From NCBI GenBank assembly GCA_017525245.1, contig JAFXTE010000090.1:1-36272 (forward strand): a stretch of DNA of 36,272 nt, given 5' to 3'. The translations under genes and the position numbers were made by a program. The first letter of the stretch is position 1. Each line of letters begins with the position of its first letter. This document shows positions 6,469 to 14,575 of the stretch, piece by piece. The notes under the pieces are model-generated. The model was not told where the DNA came from, made no database searches, and worked only from the letters and a program-made list of their open reading frames with translations. This stretch comes from Bacteroidales bacterium. GTDB lineage: Bacteria; Bacteroidota; Bacteroidia; Bacteroidales; WCHB1-69.

Positions 6469-9101
6469 AACAATTGCAAATCCGCCAAATGCTGCCGCAG
6501 CTCCGCCTCGGTCTTGATGAGGACCTGGCGGGGTTTGCTGCCGCTGCCGGGACCGACAATCTTGAGGTCCTCGAGCTGGTCCATGATGCGGCCGGCACGG
6601 TTGTAGCCGAGACTCAGCTTCCGTTGGATCGAGGAGGTGGAACCCTGCTGGGTCTGCACAATCAACGTGGCCGCCTCTACCAACATGGGATCCAGTTCGT
6701 TGGGATTCGTCGGACCATCGTTTCGGGCACCGCCTTCATCGCCAGGTTCGGGGACATCAGGCAGTTCGTAGGGTTCAAGCAACGGATGCAACTCTTCTTG
6801 CTTCTCGATGAATTCCGCAATCTTTTCCACCTCGGGCGTATCCACGAATGCGCACTGCAGGCGCACCACGTCGCTGCCGGTGGAGATGAGCATATCGCCC
6901 TTGCCGATGAGCTGGTTGGCGCCGGTGGCATCGAGGATGGTCTTGGAATCAACACCCGACTGCACACGGAATGCGATACGGGCGGGGAAGTTGGCCTTGA
7001 TGCTGCCGGTGATGATGTTCACGGAAGGACGCTGCGTGGCGATCACCAAGTGGATACCGATGGCACGCGCCAGCTGAGCCAGACGGGCCAACGGCTGCTC
7101 CACCTCACGACCCGCCGTCATAATCAAGTCGCCGAACTCATCGATAACCACCACGATGTAAGGCATGTAGCGGTGACCGGCCACCGGTGAAAGCTCGCGG
7201 GCGCAGAACTTGGCGTTGTATTCCTTGATATTACGCATCTTGGCAGCCTTCAGCAAGTCATAGCGCGTGTCCATCTCCACACAGAGGGAGTTAAGCGTGC
7301 GCACCACTTTCTTCGTATCGGTGATAATAGCATCGCCGTTATCGGGCAGCGTGGCAAGATAGTAGTTTTCAATAACGGAATAGAGCGTGAACTCCACCTT
7401 CTTCGGATCAACCAACACGAACTTCATCTCGCAAGGATGCTTCGTGTAGAGTAGAGACGTGATTATGGCGTTCAGACCAACGGATTTACCTTGACCGGTG
7501 GCACCGGCGACCAACAGGTGCGGCATCTTCGCCAGATCCACCACAAAAGATTCGTTGTTGATGGTCTTGCCCAAACCGATGGGCAGCGCATAGTTGTTCT
7601 TGCGGAATTTATCGGAGTTGATAATCTCGCGCATGGAGACGATGTTGGGGTTCTTGTTGGGCACCTCAATGCCAATGGTGCCGCGACCCGGGATGGGTGC
7701 GATGATACGGATGCCCAACGCAGATAAGCTCAACGCAATGTCGTCCTCCAAGTTCTTGATTTTGCTAATACGAACACCCTCTTTGGGGACAATCTCGTAC
7801 AAGGTTACGGTAGGGCCGACCACGGCGGAGATGCTTTTGATGGCGATGCCGAAGCTGAGCAGTGTCTTCTCGATGCTCACCTTGTTTTCCATCAACTCTT
7901 TCTTTATCAGCTCTTCCGTGGAGGCGGTGAAGGGATAGTCTTTTAGCAGGTCAACCGGAGGGAACTCGAAATGGGAGAGTTCCTTCGTCGGGTCGAATGG
8001 CTCCAGCTCGCGCACCTCTTCCGGCGTAAGCTCACGCGGCTTTTCTTCATCACCAGACTCATCGCTCAACTCATCGTCTGATTCATCGCTCAATTCATCG
8101 TTTATTTCATCGGCCGCTTTGTCGTTCGTGTTCACGAAATCAAATGGAATATCATCGGTCTGTTTCTCAGCTTCTTCATCCTCAAAAAGTTGGTCGGCAT
8201 CTATGATGTCGTTGGCACGTTCCTTCTCCGTTTCAGTTTCCGACTCTGTCTCATCCTCCTTATTATCCACCAAATCATAGACTTTCGGTTTGTATTCATC
8301 GCTAAGGGTGCCATGATCGGTGATATAGAGATCCGGCTGGTCTTCATGTTGAGTATGGGTGACAGGGATGGCTTGTCGCACTTTCTCCGCACGCCGTGCC
8401 ATTTTCCGCTCTCGGGCATTAACAGCCATCTGTTGAAATCCTTCCGCAATTCCCTGGATGTTCATCTCATAGCAGAATACGAGAACCAGCACCAAAATGG
8501 CGATGTCAATCAGCACAGAGAAGACCATGCCTACATGCTCCACAAGGAATTGGCAGATGAAATTCCCGAAATAGCCGGCCAGGAAAGGACTGCTGTTGGA
8601 ATTATAGCCTACCAGACCGAGGGTGATGGAAACCCATGCCATCGTCATCAGCACGGCGAAAGTGGTTCGACCGAGCGGAAGAACCGACTTTTTGGCGACA
8701 AGTCTGATACCATATAATAATATAAGGAAAGGAAAGCCAATCGAAATGACGCCGAAAAAGAACTGAACAAAGAAATAAGACAGGGTTGCCCCTACCCCTT
8801 TCGCTATGTTCAAGGCGGGCTCCGCGTGGTCGCTTTCCACAAACGCGACATTGTTATGCGCATTGAAGTAGAACGACCCTATCGAGAGGAAGAGAAGAAG
8901 GGCAAACAAGATGAGCAAAACACCATAAAAAATGATCATCTTGTCTCCTGAAATGAACTTCCAGAAGGAGAATGAGGATGTTTGGGTTTTGGACGAGTTG
9001 TTTTTTGACGACGTGCTCTTCCGGCTGTTTTTCTTCGACGACCCGCCGTTTTGCTCACTAGCCAGTCGTTGCATATTGGACGTATTCGATTTTTTTGCCA
9101 C
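6465..9101 (-). CDS. ftsK: DNA translocase FtsK/SpoIIIE
   Basis: The 878-residue product pumps DNA at the division septum during chromosome segregation. Residues 1-50 are a basic Ser/Asn/Lys-rich tail. About four membrane spans follow within residues 50-220, then a long acidic linker with a repeated DELSDES motif (around residues 335-355). The motor has Walker A GATGQGKSVGLN near residue 530 and Walker B YIVVVIDEFGDLI. The C-terminal winged-helix gamma domain reads QRKLSLGYNRAGRIMDQLE. The start is a GTG; no in-frame ATG upstream is as well placed, and the next (the Met of SNMQRLAS) would remove only nine residues. A 33-bp repeat ends 5 bases before the start. Confidence 0.96.
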   Translation of the reverse strand: MAKKSNTSNMQRLASEQNGGSSKKNSRKSTSSKNNSSKTQTSSFSFWKFISGDKMIIFYGVLLILFALLLFLSIGSFYFNAHNNVAFVESDHAEPALNIAKGVGATLSYFFVQFFFGVISIGFPFLILLYGIRLVAKKSVLPLGRTTFAVLMTMAWVSITLGLVGYNSNSSPFLAGYFGNFICQFLVEHVGMVFSVLIDIAILVLVLVFCYEMNIQGIAEGFQQMAVNARERKMARRAEKVRQAIPVTHTQHEDQPDLYITDHGTLSDEYKPKVYDLVDNKEDETESETETEKERANDIIDADQLFEDEEAEKQTDDIPFDFVNTNDKAADEINDELSDESDDELSDESGDEEKPRELTPEEVRELEPFDPTKELSHFEFPPVDLLKDYPFTASTEELIKKELMENKVSIEKTLLSFGIAIKSISAVVGPTVTLYEIVPKEGVRISKIKNLEDDIALSLSALGIRIIAPIPGRGTIGIEVPNKNPNIVSMREIINSDKFRKNNYALPIGLGKTINNESFVVDLAKMPHLLVAGATGQGKSVGLNAIITSLLYTKHPCEMKFVLVDPKKVEFTLYSVIENYYLATLPDNGDAIITDTKKVVRTLNSLCVEMDTRYDLLKAAKMRNIKEYNAKFCARELSPVAGHRYMPYIVVVIDEFGDLIMTAGREVEQPLARLAQLARAIGIHLVIATQRPSVNIITGSIKANFPARIAFRVQSGVDSKTILDATGANQLIGKGDMLISTGSDVVRLQCAFVDTPEVEKIAEFIEKQEELHPLLEPYELPDVPEPGDEGGARNDGPTNPNELDPMLVEAATLIVQTQQGSTSSIQRKLSLGYNRAGRIMDQLEDLKIVGPGSGSKPRQVLIKTEAELRQHLADLQLL

Positions 9102-9106
9102 TTTTA

Positions 9107-9139
9107 TAATGGTTATGGGTTATTGGTTATTGGTTATTG
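9107..9139 (-). repeat. 33-bp ATAACC-type repeat, copy A, before ftsK
   Basis: On the minus strand this reads CAATAACCAATAACCAATAA and ends CCCATAACCATTA, stopping 5 bases before the ftsK start. It has the same length and ending as the copies at 26395, 27562 and 31984, with the internal hexamers in a slightly different order. Confidence 0.85.
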
Positions 9140-9173
9140 AAAACAGGAAATATCGAATGAAAATTTCAACGAA

Positions 9174-9181
9174 CAAAAATA
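9174..9181 (-). promoter_or_regulatory. Possible promoter -7 box for ftsK
   Basis: TATTTTTG on the minus strand lies about 72 bases before the ftsK start, upstream of the 33-bp repeat. If used, the repeat lies in the 5' untranslated leader. There is no clear TTG box. Confidence 0.4.
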
Positions 9182-9282
9182 CAATATTTAAAGGCAAAAC
9201 GAGTTATTACAATTTGTATTATATAAACATCGCAATGTTAGAAAAAAAAAGATAGAAAACAAAAAAACATTCAATAAGTACG

Positions 9283-9291
9283 TATTTTTGC
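9283..9291 (+). promoter_or_regulatory. Promoter -7 box for the exbB-exbD-tonB operon
   Basis: TATTTTTGC lies 15 bases before the ATG at 9307, so the leader would be very short. The upstream region is A-rich without a clear TTG. The short distance rules out the TTG codon at 9301 as a comfortable start. Confidence 0.6.
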
Positions 9292-9306
9292 ATAAAAATT
9301 TTGAAT

Positions 9307-10011
9307 ATGAACGGATTAACATTGTTATTAACGGCAGTAAACGATTCCATGGGGGCAGTTGCCTCCGCAGTTGAGCCTCACGTGGAAGAAACCTCCTATT
9401 TTAAATTGGTGTTTGCGGTCAACAGTCTTTGGATCATCATCCCGTTGATTCTGATGCTCGCTTTCGCCATCTATTTCTTTGTGAAGAAGCTCTTGGTGGT
9501 GAACCGCGCCTCTCAGGAGGAGGGCAACTTCATGAACAACATCCGCGACTTCATCCACGACGGGAAACTGGATTCAGCAGTTGCGCTCTGCCGGAACAAC
9601 AACAATCCCACGGCCCGCATGATCGACAAGGGTCTCAGCCGTCTCGGCCGCCCGCTGGACGACATCCGCACGGCAATCGAAAACGAAGGCAATCTGGAGG
9701 TCTCCCGCCTGGAGAAAGGCGTGTCCGCCTTAGCCACTATCGCAGCCGTCGCCCCGATGATGGGTTTCTTGGGAACCGTCGTCGGCATGGTGGGTGCGTT
9801 CCACAACATGGCCGCCGACCCGAACAACTTCAACATCGGCACCCTGTCTTCCGGCATCTACACCGCAATGATAACCACGGTGGGCGGTCTGGTCGTCGGC
9901 ATCATCGCCTTGGTGTTCCACAACCTGCTGATCTCCAGAATCTCCAACGTCGTCTATATGTTAGAGGTGCGCACCACCGAGTTCATGGATCTGCTTCACG
10001 AGAACGCTTAA
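9307..10011 (+). CDS. exbB: ExbB/TolQ/MotA-family proton channel protein
   Basis: The 234-residue inner-membrane protein is the channel-forming partner of ExbD and energises TonB-type systems with the proton motive force. It has a hydrophobic span near residues 38-60 (SLWIIIPLILML). A cytoplasmic region follows. The two conserved C-terminal spans begin with the family core LATIAAVAPMMGFLGTVVGMVGAFHNM and end with TAMITTVGGLVVGIIALVFHNLL. The ATG at 9307 is chosen over a TTG two codons upstream. It heads a three-gene unit with exbD (12-base gap) and a tonB-like gene. ExbB and TolQ cannot be told apart by reading alone. Confidence 0.92.
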   Translation: MNGLTLLLTAVNDSMGAVASAVEPHVEETSYFKLVFAVNSLWIIIPLILMLAFAIYFFVKKLLVVNRASQEEGNFMNNIRDFIHDGKLDSAVALCRNNNNPTARMIDKGLSRLGRPLDDIRTAIENEGNLEVSRLEKGVSALATIAAVAPMMGFLGTVVGMVGAFHNMAADPNNFNIGTLSSGIYTAMITTVGGLVVGIIALVFHNLLISRISNVVYMLEVRTTEFMDLLHENA

Positions 10012-10023
10012 GCCCCCGCTGCC

Positions 10024-10464
10024 ATGGCTATCAAGATGCAAAACCGCATTGACCCGACGTTCAGCGCGACATCCATGTCCGACCTGGTGTTCCTGCTGCT
10101 GATCTTCTTCATGCTGACCTCGACGATGATTTCACCCAACGCCATCAACCTGGTGTTGCCTAAGAGCACAGCGGAGAAACAACTCTCGAACAGACAGTTG
10201 GAAGTCTATATCGACGCTGACCTCAACTACTATGTGAATCCGGAAGGTTCCACCTCGCAACCTACCGAATATGAGAACCTGCTTCCCACACTGATGGACG
10301 CCGTGACAAAAGTCAACCCTGACCAGAAAAACATCATCCTCCGCGCCGACAAGAGTGTCCCGATTGAGAATGTGGTCGCCTTGATGGATGTCTTGAACGA
10401 ATTGAACGAAAACTTCCCCGAGGAAGAAAGATATAAATTGGTACTTGCCACAGAAGCCAAATGA
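10024..10464 (+). CDS. exbD: ExbD/TolR-family biopolymer transport protein
   Basis: The 146-residue protein has a single N-terminal span (about residues 20-40) that carries the proton-binding aspartate in SMSDLVFLLLIFFMLTSTM. A periplasmic domain follows, with NLVLPKSTAEKQL and, near the end, the usual IILRADKSVPIENVVALMDVL. Length is normal. It overlaps the following tonB-like gene by 4 bases (ATGA), so the two are translationally coupled. Confidence 0.93.
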   Translation: MAIKMQNRIDPTFSATSMSDLVFLLLIFFMLTSTMISPNAINLVLPKSTAEKQLSNRQLEVYIDADLNYYVNPEGSTSQPTEYENLLPTLMDAVTKVNPDQKNIILRADKSVPIENVVALMDVLNELNENFPEEERYKLVLATEAK

Positions 10465-11159
10465 TCAAAACTAACGAGAATAGGAAAGATAATGTGATTG
10501 CATGGTGTACGACTATCGGCACCATGACATTATTATTGATTTTGCTTCTGGCCTGTAGTCTTAAGACGCAGATTCCTCCGCCACCGCCAAAACAGTTGGT
10601 CTATGTTGACATAGCCCCGATGGGCGGCGGCGGTGGTGGCGGTACCCCTCAGGTTGCCTCCAACCCGAAGCCTGCAGCCGGGCAGAACTACGCCACTCAA
10701 AACGCGCAGGACGCCCCTGCGGTGAGCCATTCGAACCGGACAACCACAAAGCCGACCTCACAAACCGTTCCGTCCCAACCTAAACCCGACCAGTCTTCCA
10801 TGTACCACGGTCGCGGCGGCAGTGGTAGCGGTGGCGGTTCAGGCAGCGGTATCGGCAGCGGCACGGGCTCCGGCCTCGGTCCCGGCGAAGGCGGCGGCAG
10901 CGGCGGCGGTGTCGGCTATGGCACCGGCCATCGCGGGATGTTAAACAACATTGCTCTTGATGTCAATGAGGAAGGGCAAGTATGCATAGAAGTGCATATC
11001 GCCGCCGACGGTCATGTCATTGATGCCCGTGTTGTTAACAATGCCCAGCACAAGACCACCATCACGAACCGCAACATACAACAACAGTGTGTGGCCCGCG
11101 CCAAACAGGCACTATACAAGCCCGGGAAAGAGGAACTGCGAATAATCGTATTCAGCTAA
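10461..11159 (+). CDS. TonB-family energy transducer with a Gly/Ser-rich linker
   Basis: The 232-residue protein has one N-terminal membrane span (residues 18-33, TIGTMTLLLILLLACS), then PPPPPK. A long low-complexity linker follows: poly-Gly at about residues 54-60, a Pro/Thr/Gln region, then Gly-Ser repeats (GSGSGGGSGSGIGSGTGSG). The C-terminal domain (about residues 158-232) has the TonB-like pattern GQVCIEVHIAADGHVIDARVV and ends KPGKEELRIIVFS. It is the third gene of the exbB-exbD operon and would link the motor to outer-membrane receptors. The Gly-rich linker replaces the usual Pro-Lys/Glu rod, which is unlike classical E. coli TonB. The outer-membrane partner is not in the window. Confidence 0.85.
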   Translation: MIKTNENRKDNVIAWCTTIGTMTLLLILLLACSLKTQIPPPPPKQLVYVDIAPMGGGGGGGTPQVASNPKPAAGQNYATQNAQDAPAVSHSNRTTTKPTSQTVPSQPKPDQSSMYHGRGGSGSGGGSGSGIGSGTGSGLGPGEGGGSGGGVGYGTGHRGMLNNIALDVNEEGQVCIEVHIAADGHVIDARVVNNAQHKTTITNRNIQQQCVARAKQALYKPGKEELRIIVFS

Positions 11160-11292
11160 CGGCGAATTTTGCGAATTTCACGAATTTTATAGTCGGCGAA
11201 TTTTGCGAATTTTGCGAATTTTATTAGCCCGCGAATTTTGCGAATTTTGCGAATTTTTTAGCCCGCGAATTTTGCGAATTATACGAATTTGA
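11160..11292. repeat. GCGAATTTT short tandem array behind the tonB-like gene
   Basis: The array starts at the base after the tonB-like stop codon. It contains about ten copies of CGAATTTT-type words, in blocks joined by ATAGTCG, TTAGCCCG or TAGCCCG. A related, shorter array begins immediately after the folC stop (12786-12838), so folC is bracketed by the two. No promoter or gene is visible within it. Confidence 0.9.
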
Positions 11293-11385
11293 TAATTTTT
11301 CAATAATGTGGATTGTGCATCTGTTTTACTTGGTCGCATAGTCCACACTCTTTCTGTCCCCATAATCTCATAATTCAAAAAAAAC

Positions 11386-11394
11386 TATCTTTGC
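11386..11394 (+). promoter_or_regulatory. Promoter -7 box for folC
   Basis: TATCTTTGC is followed by a leader of about 80 bases made mostly of TTGAACT heptads before the folC ATG at 11484. There is no convincing TTG box. Confidence 0.6.
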
Positions 11395-11410
11395 ACCCCT
11401 AAATCCACTC

Positions 11411-11446
11411 TTGAACTTTGAACTTTGAACTTTGAACCTTGAACCC
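11411..11446. repeat. TTGAACT heptad repeats in the folC leader
   Basis: Five successive TTGAACT or TTGAACC words with one-base variation are followed by looser CTGAAACCTGAAA copies up to the start codon. The same word occurs at 31961-31983 before the GT2 gene. Confidence 0.85.
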
Positions 11447-11483
11447 TGCTGAAACCTGAAATTTGAAACCTGAAACTACGAGT

Positions 11484-12785
11484 ATGGAAACCTATCACGA
11501 AATACTTGAACGCATTTTCACCGCCTACCCGATGTACCACAAAGTCGGAAGTGCGGCGTACAAAGAAGGACTTGAGAACATCGAAGCCCTTTTAGACATT
11601 ATTGGCAACCCGCAACGAAAGCTGCGTTGCGTGCATGTAGCTGGTACCAACGGGAAAGGCTCGGTATCATCTTTCCTTTCCTCCTATTTCCAAGAACTCG
11701 GCTACCAAACCGGGCTCTTCACCTCTCCGCACTTGGTTGATTTCCGCGAACGCATCCGCATCAACGGGGAGATGATCACCGAAGAGAAGGTGATGGAGTT
11801 CTTCTCCCAATATCAGGATAAATTCCAACATTTGGAACCCTCGTTCTTTGAGATCACTACCGCGTTAGCGTTCCACTATTTTGCCGAACAGAAAGTCGAT
11901 TTCGCGGTCATTGAGGTGGGACTCGGCGGCCGTTTGGATTCCACCAACGTCATCATCCCCCTACTCTCCGTTATCACCAACATATCGCTGGAACATACAC
12001 AGTTGCTCGGCGACACCATCGCGAAAATCGCTTACGAAAAGGCCGGCATCATCAAAGACAAGGTGCCCGTGGTCATCGGAGAGTTCCATCCCGAGAGTTT
12101 CCCCGTGTTCGAGGATGTGGCCCTCAAGCACGACGCGCCACTCTTCCTCGCCGATGCCAACTACGCCGCTGTCGGGAAGTTGGAAAATATTGACATAGAG
12201 GACAATAGCCATAACATCCTGTATAAAAACATACATAATCCTTTGGATGGGGAATACCAACGCAGGAATATCGCCACCTTCGTGCAGGCCGCCAAAGTGT
12301 TGGAGTTCATACTGAACATCCAGGCGGACAAAATCGCTCCAGCCATTGAGCATGTTGTCCTCAACACCGGCATCATGGGGCGCTGGCAACAGTTGGGCGA
12401 ACGTCCGCGCATCATCTGCGACGTAGGCCACAACCTTGCCGGTCTCACCTACACGGTGCAGAGCATCCGCGAGGAATCCGAGAAAGTCACCGGTAAAGCC
12501 CACGTGGTCTTCGGGATGGTACAGGACAAGGACATCGACCACATCGCGCCGATGCTACCGAAAGAGCCGGTCTATTACGTCTGCCGCGCACAGATTGAGC
12601 GGGCAATGGATCAGGAAAAACTCGCGGCAAAGATGCGAGAACAAGGTCTGTCGTGCCACACCTATCCTTCTGTGGAAGAAGCCATTAAGGCAGCAAAGGC
12701 GGCGGCAAAAGAGGAGGATGTTGTGTTTATTACGGGGAGTTGTTTTGTAGTGGGCGAGGCGTTAACGGCGAATTTGACAAATTAA
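11484..12785 (+). CDS. folC: Folylpolyglutamate synthase / dihydrofolate synthase
   Basis: The 433-residue product is the Mur-ligase-like enzyme that makes dihydrofolate from dihydropteroate and adds glutamates to folates. The ATP-binding loop HVAGTNGKGSVSSF is at residues 51-64. The family segments TGLFTSPHLVDFRERIRING and FAVIEVGLGGRLDSTNVI follow, with SLEHTQLLGDTIAKIAYEKAGI after them and the C-terminal-domain motif ICDVGHNLAGL. The ATG at 11484 is preferred to a TTG at 11463 that lies within the repeat leader. Length and motifs are complete. The gene has its own promoter and is flanked by GCGAATTTT arrays. Confidence 0.95.
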   Translation: METYHEILERIFTAYPMYHKVGSAAYKEGLENIEALLDIIGNPQRKLRCVHVAGTNGKGSVSSFLSSYFQELGYQTGLFTSPHLVDFRERIRINGEMITEEKVMEFFSQYQDKFQHLEPSFFEITTALAFHYFAEQKVDFAVIEVGLGGRLDSTNVIIPLLSVITNISLEHTQLLGDTIAKIAYEKAGIIKDKVPVVIGEFHPESFPVFEDVALKHDAPLFLADANYAAVGKLENIDIEDNSHNILYKNIHNPLDGEYQRRNIATFVQAAKVLEFILNIQADKIAPAIEHVVLNTGIMGRWQQLGERPRIICDVGHNLAGLTYTVQSIREESEKVTGKAHVVFGMVQDKDIDHIAPMLPKEPVYYVCRAQIERAMDQEKLAAKMREQGLSCHTYPSVEEAIKAAKAAAKEEDVVFITGSCFVVGEALTANLTN

Positions 12786-12838
12786 GCAGTCGGCGAATTT
12801 CACGAATTAAGCGGTCGGCGAATTTTACGAATTAGGCG
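12786..12838. repeat. GCGAATTT short repeats behind folC
   Basis: Three blocks of GGCGAATTTCACGAATTAAG type start at the base after the folC stop codon. They belong to the family of the 11160-11292 array, which also begins directly at a stop codon. Confidence 0.8.
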
Positions 12839-12865
12839 AATGATATTTGGGGAAAAACGATGAAC

Positions 12866-12988
12866 CGTAGGGGCGTATCGCATACGCCCCACAAACAACA
12901 ACGACAACGTATGGGCATATCGCATACGCCCCACAAACAACAACGACAACGTATGGGCGTATCGCATCGCCCCACAAACAACGACAAC
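12866..12988. repeat. 42-bp tandem repeat, about three copies, with an internal palindrome
   Basis: Copies start at 12866, 12908 and 12950; the third is shortened by small deletions. Each contains the palindrome GGGCGTATCGCATACGCCC (stem GGGCGTA/TACGCCC) followed by ACAAACAACAACGACAA. The array ends 13 bases before the Omp85 gene start, so it would lie in that gene's leader. Frames through the array on both strands look like by-products of the repeat. Confidence 0.9.
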
Positions 12989-13001
12989 GAAACGATAAAT
13001 A

Positions 13002-14516
13002 ATGAAGATTGTAAGAAATACAGTTCTGTCAGTTTTATTTCTGTTCAACGCGATTATAACGTTCGGACAATCTTCTTTGATTATTTATAGCGAAAGTGAC
13101 GCGGAGTTGTTGCGAGATGCGAAAGTCTTCGGGCGTAAAAACCAAGTACTGACCCTGGACAACTATCCGCAAGCGGCTGAAAAAATCGTGCAATACCTTG
13201 AGAACCACGGCTATCCTTTTGCATCCGTACATCTTACCACCGAATGGGAAAACGACACCACTCCACTCTATCGAATGCAAATAGACCACGGTCGTTACAC
13301 AAAAATCGACTCCATCGTGTTGAAAGGCAACCTGAAACTGAGCCAAAGCTACCTTTGGCCATATTTGGGACTGCGGCGGAAAGCCCCTTATTCCGAGAAA
13401 ACTATACAAGAGATTGGAAAAAAGCTGGATGCCATCCCTTTCGCGACGGTCATCCAACCGGCAGGAGTTTCTTTTGAGGAAGACAAAAACCTGCTTTACG
13501 TTTTCTTAGACAAACGACAGGTCAACCGCTTTGACGGCTACATCGGATTCCAGCCCGTAAACGAACAGACGGGCAAGCTGGCCGTCACTGGCGAATTGTC
13601 ATTAGCGTTGCAGAACCTCTTCCACCTCGGGGAGGGTATCTCTCTGGAATGGCGCAGCAGCGAAAGACACTCGCAGTATCTGAACCTTGATGCTACTTTC
13701 CCATTCCTTTTCCGCACACGTTTCGGTATCGACGGGCATTTCCGCCTTGACAAGCAGGACACTACCTACCTGACCCTAAATTACCACATCGGCATCCCGT
13801 ACCATTTCCGTCACGACAGCTACATCCGCCCCTACATCGACTTTGCGCAATCGCAGCTGTTGAACACTTCCAGCACTTCTTCGACTGTGGACACTTCGTG
13901 TATGGGGCACCGCAACATCCTATACGGATTGTCTCTGCAAGTCAGGCAGGTGGACAATCCCTACCAGCCGAGGCTTGGTTTCAAGCTTTACGCGGATGCA
14001 GCTGCCGGGCGCAGAACCCTGATGCCCAACCAGCGCGATAACGAAACTGTGGCATCAGACCTCAACTTAGTGAAGACTTCCTATCGACTGATGGGTGGGA
14101 TAACCGGCTATTTACCTATTTACAAGCAGCTTATCCTGATGCTTCGGACACAGGCTGGCAGTATGCTCACGGGCCCGCATTACCGTAACGAAATGTTCAA
14201 GATCGGCGGGGAAGGCCAAATCAGAGGGTTCACGGAGAACGAGCTTTACGCCAGCACATACCTGCTTTACACGGCGGAGCTTCGTTATCTTTTCGGCCGC
14301 AACTCCGACGTACACCTGTTCTTTGATGGCGGCACATACGAGCAACAAGGGTACTACAACTACCTGTTTGACACGCCGTTCGGCTTCGGATTGGGTGTCA
14401 ATGTCGGGGTGCGAAGCGGCGTTTTCTATTTCGAGTACGCTTTACCGAGACAAAGGAACAATCCCATCTCCCTCAAAACGGGGAAGATTCATTTTGGAGT
14501 GAAAGTTTCGTTCTAA
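13002..14516 (+). CDS. Short Omp85-family (BamA/TamA-like) outer-membrane protein
   Basis: The 504-residue protein begins with a signal peptide (MKIVRNTVLSVLFLFNAIITFGQ). About residues 25-165 are POTRA-like, including the KIDSIVLKGNLKLSQSYLWP stretch typical of a POTRA strand. The rest is a beta-barrel of roughly 330 residues with alternating aromatic strands. It includes the Omp85 loop-6 signature in GGEGQIRGFTENE. The protein ends in Phe (HFGVKVSF), as outer-membrane barrels do. It is far shorter than BamA and has only about one or two POTRA domains, so it resembles accessory Bacteroidota Omp85 proteins. Its substrate is unknown. The start at 13002 fits the signal peptide. No promoter box was found, so read-through from folC is possible. 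Confidence 0.82.
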   Translation: MKIVRNTVLSVLFLFNAIITFGQSSLIIYSESDAELLRDAKVFGRKNQVLTLDNYPQAAEKIVQYLENHGYPFASVHLTTEWENDTTPLYRMQIDHGRYTKIDSIVLKGNLKLSQSYLWPYLGLRRKAPYSEKTIQEIGKKLDAIPFATVIQPAGVSFEEDKNLLYVFLDKRQVNRFDGYIGFQPVNEQTGKLAVTGELSLALQNLFHLGEGISLEWRSSERHSQYLNLDATFPFLFRTRFGIDGHFRLDKQDTTYLTLNYHIGIPYHFRHDSYIRPYIDFAQSQLLNTSSTSSTVDTSCMGHRNILYGLSLQVRQVDNPYQPRLGFKLYADAAAGRRTLMPNQRDNETVASDLNLVKTSYRLMGGITGYLPIYKQLILMLRTQAGSMLTGPHYRNEMFKIGGEGQIRGFTENELYASTYLLYTAELRYLFGRNSDVHLFFDGGTYEQQGYYNYLFDTPFGFGLGVNVGVRSGVFYFEYALPRQRNNPISLKTGKIHFGVKVSF

Positions 14517-14528
14517 ACAATCGGATTT

Positions 14529-14571
14529 TTTGCGGAAAATATGCGGAAAGGCGGAATATGCGGAAACGATA
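14529..14571. repeat. ATGCGGAAA short repeats between convergent genes
   Basis: Variants of TGCGGAAA occur four times (TTGCGGAAAAT, ATGCGGAAAGG, GGCGGAATA, ATGCGGAAAC) in the 59-base gap between the Omp85 gene and cdsA. No terminator hairpin is evident. Confidence 0.7.
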
Positions 14572-14575
14572 AAAC

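Noticed and set aside
8190-8717. 175-residue plus-strand frame opposite ftsK
   Set aside because: Antisense to membrane-span and linker coding sequence; hydrophobic pattern is a mirror of the real gene.
10461-11159. Gly-rich protein as a surface adhesin
   Set aside because: The N-terminal span, proline motif, TonB-like C-terminal domain and exbB-exbD context identify it as an energy transducer.
12866-12988. Possible CRISPR array
   Set aside because: The units are directly adjoining 42-bp tandem copies with no unique spacers and no cas genes nearby.
12800-13090. Open frames on both strands across the 42-bp repeat (for example one reading MNRRGVSHTPHKQQ repeatedly)
   Set aside because: The frames exist only because the 42-bp unit is a multiple of three; they have no family signature, and the plus-strand frame runs into the Omp85 gene.
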